A program made the position numbers and the translations under genes. A stretch of DNA of 5,128 bases from Actinomycetes bacterium (GTDB taxonomy: Bacteria > Actinomycetota > Acidimicrobiia > Acidimicrobiales > Palsa-688): contig JAKBBA010000210.1 in assembly GCA_021808665.1 (NCBI GenBank), positions 1-5,128 on the forward strand. Reading direction: 5' to 3'. This document shows, in pieces, positions 5,067-5,128 of this stretch. The first letter of the stretch is position 1. Each line of letters begins with the position of its first letter. A model generated the notes under the pieces. It worked only from the letters and a program-made list of their open reading frames with translations. It ran no database searches and was not told the origin of the DNA.

Positions 5067-5128
5067 TGCAGGCGGTGGTGCGACACGCGCATGCGCTCGT
5101 CGAGGAGGTGGGGCTCACCCGGGACGAA
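5003..5128 (+). CDS. N-terminus of an intradiol ring-cleavage dioxygenase, truncated by window end
   Basis: From about 5030 the frame reads FTPAADPRLSEVMQAVVRHA followed by HALVEEVGLTRDE. This closely resembles the helical N-terminal dimerisation domain of catechol/hydroxyquinol 1,2-dioxygenases, where 'PRLxEVMxxLVRHxHxFxxEVxLT' is typical. Such enzymes use Fe(III) to open aromatic diols, but the catalytic Tyr/His residues would lie beyond the window. The GTG at 5003 is only a formal start: it has no ribosome site, the frame is open farther upstream, and the upstream DNA belongs to the phosphotransferase remnant. The gene may have lost its own start and promoter at the junction, or it may be intact with an atypical start. 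The family call rests on about 33 residues. Confidence 0.5.
   Translation, partial: MGRLQVCASFTPAADPRLSEVMQAVVRHAHALVEEVGLTRDE

Noticed and set aside
1..5128. CRISPR array, insertion sequence or transposase
   Set aside because: No regularly spaced repeats, no DDE-type or serine recombinase motifs, and no terminal inverted repeats with target duplications were seen.

Overview
The window is GC-rich DNA (roughly two-thirds G+C by eye) with strongly G/C-biased third codon positions in the best genes, GTG as well as ATG starts, and one gene that looks leaderless. That style, together with the gene families, suggests a high-GC actinobacterium (Actinomycetota). This is inference; no rRNA or other phylogenetic marker is present.

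Left part, plus strand: the 3' end of a CHAP/NlpC-P60-like cell-wall hydrolase gene (stop at 294-296) is followed by a strong GC hairpin. About 410 bp without a convincing gene then leads into a two-gene unit: a 72-residue hairpin membrane protein (710-928) and, 33 bp later, a 511-residue protein of unrecognised family (962-2497). The latter has two beta-rich halves that look PH/GRAM-like and ends in a CxxC-x10-CxxC zinc ribbon. This pair is the best candidate for something undescribed.

Middle, minus strand: a candidate gene of unknown function (about 2554-3066) lies just downstream of an ArsR-type repressor/AHSA1 (SRPBCC) pair (4021-3668 and 3675-3160). The stop of the repressor gene overlaps the start of the AHSA1 gene by 8 nt, which implies translational coupling. 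A promoter-like TATAAC inside a perfect 10-bp palindrome sits only 9 bp before the repressor ATG, so the mRNA may be leaderless and autoregulated. Upstream on the same strand is a single-domain rhodanese (about 4492-4079).

Right part, plus strand: a decayed C-terminal piece of an APH-like phosphotransferase (about 4641-5066) has lost its N-lobe and HGD catalytic loop and carries Asn where the metal-binding Asp is expected. It runs straight into what looks like the N-terminal helical domain of an intradiol ring-cleavage dioxygenase, in another frame and cut off by the window edge. The right end is therefore a mosaic of gene fragments, pointing to a recombination or deletion junction.

No tRNA, rRNA, CRISPR array, transposase or insertion-sequence ends were seen.
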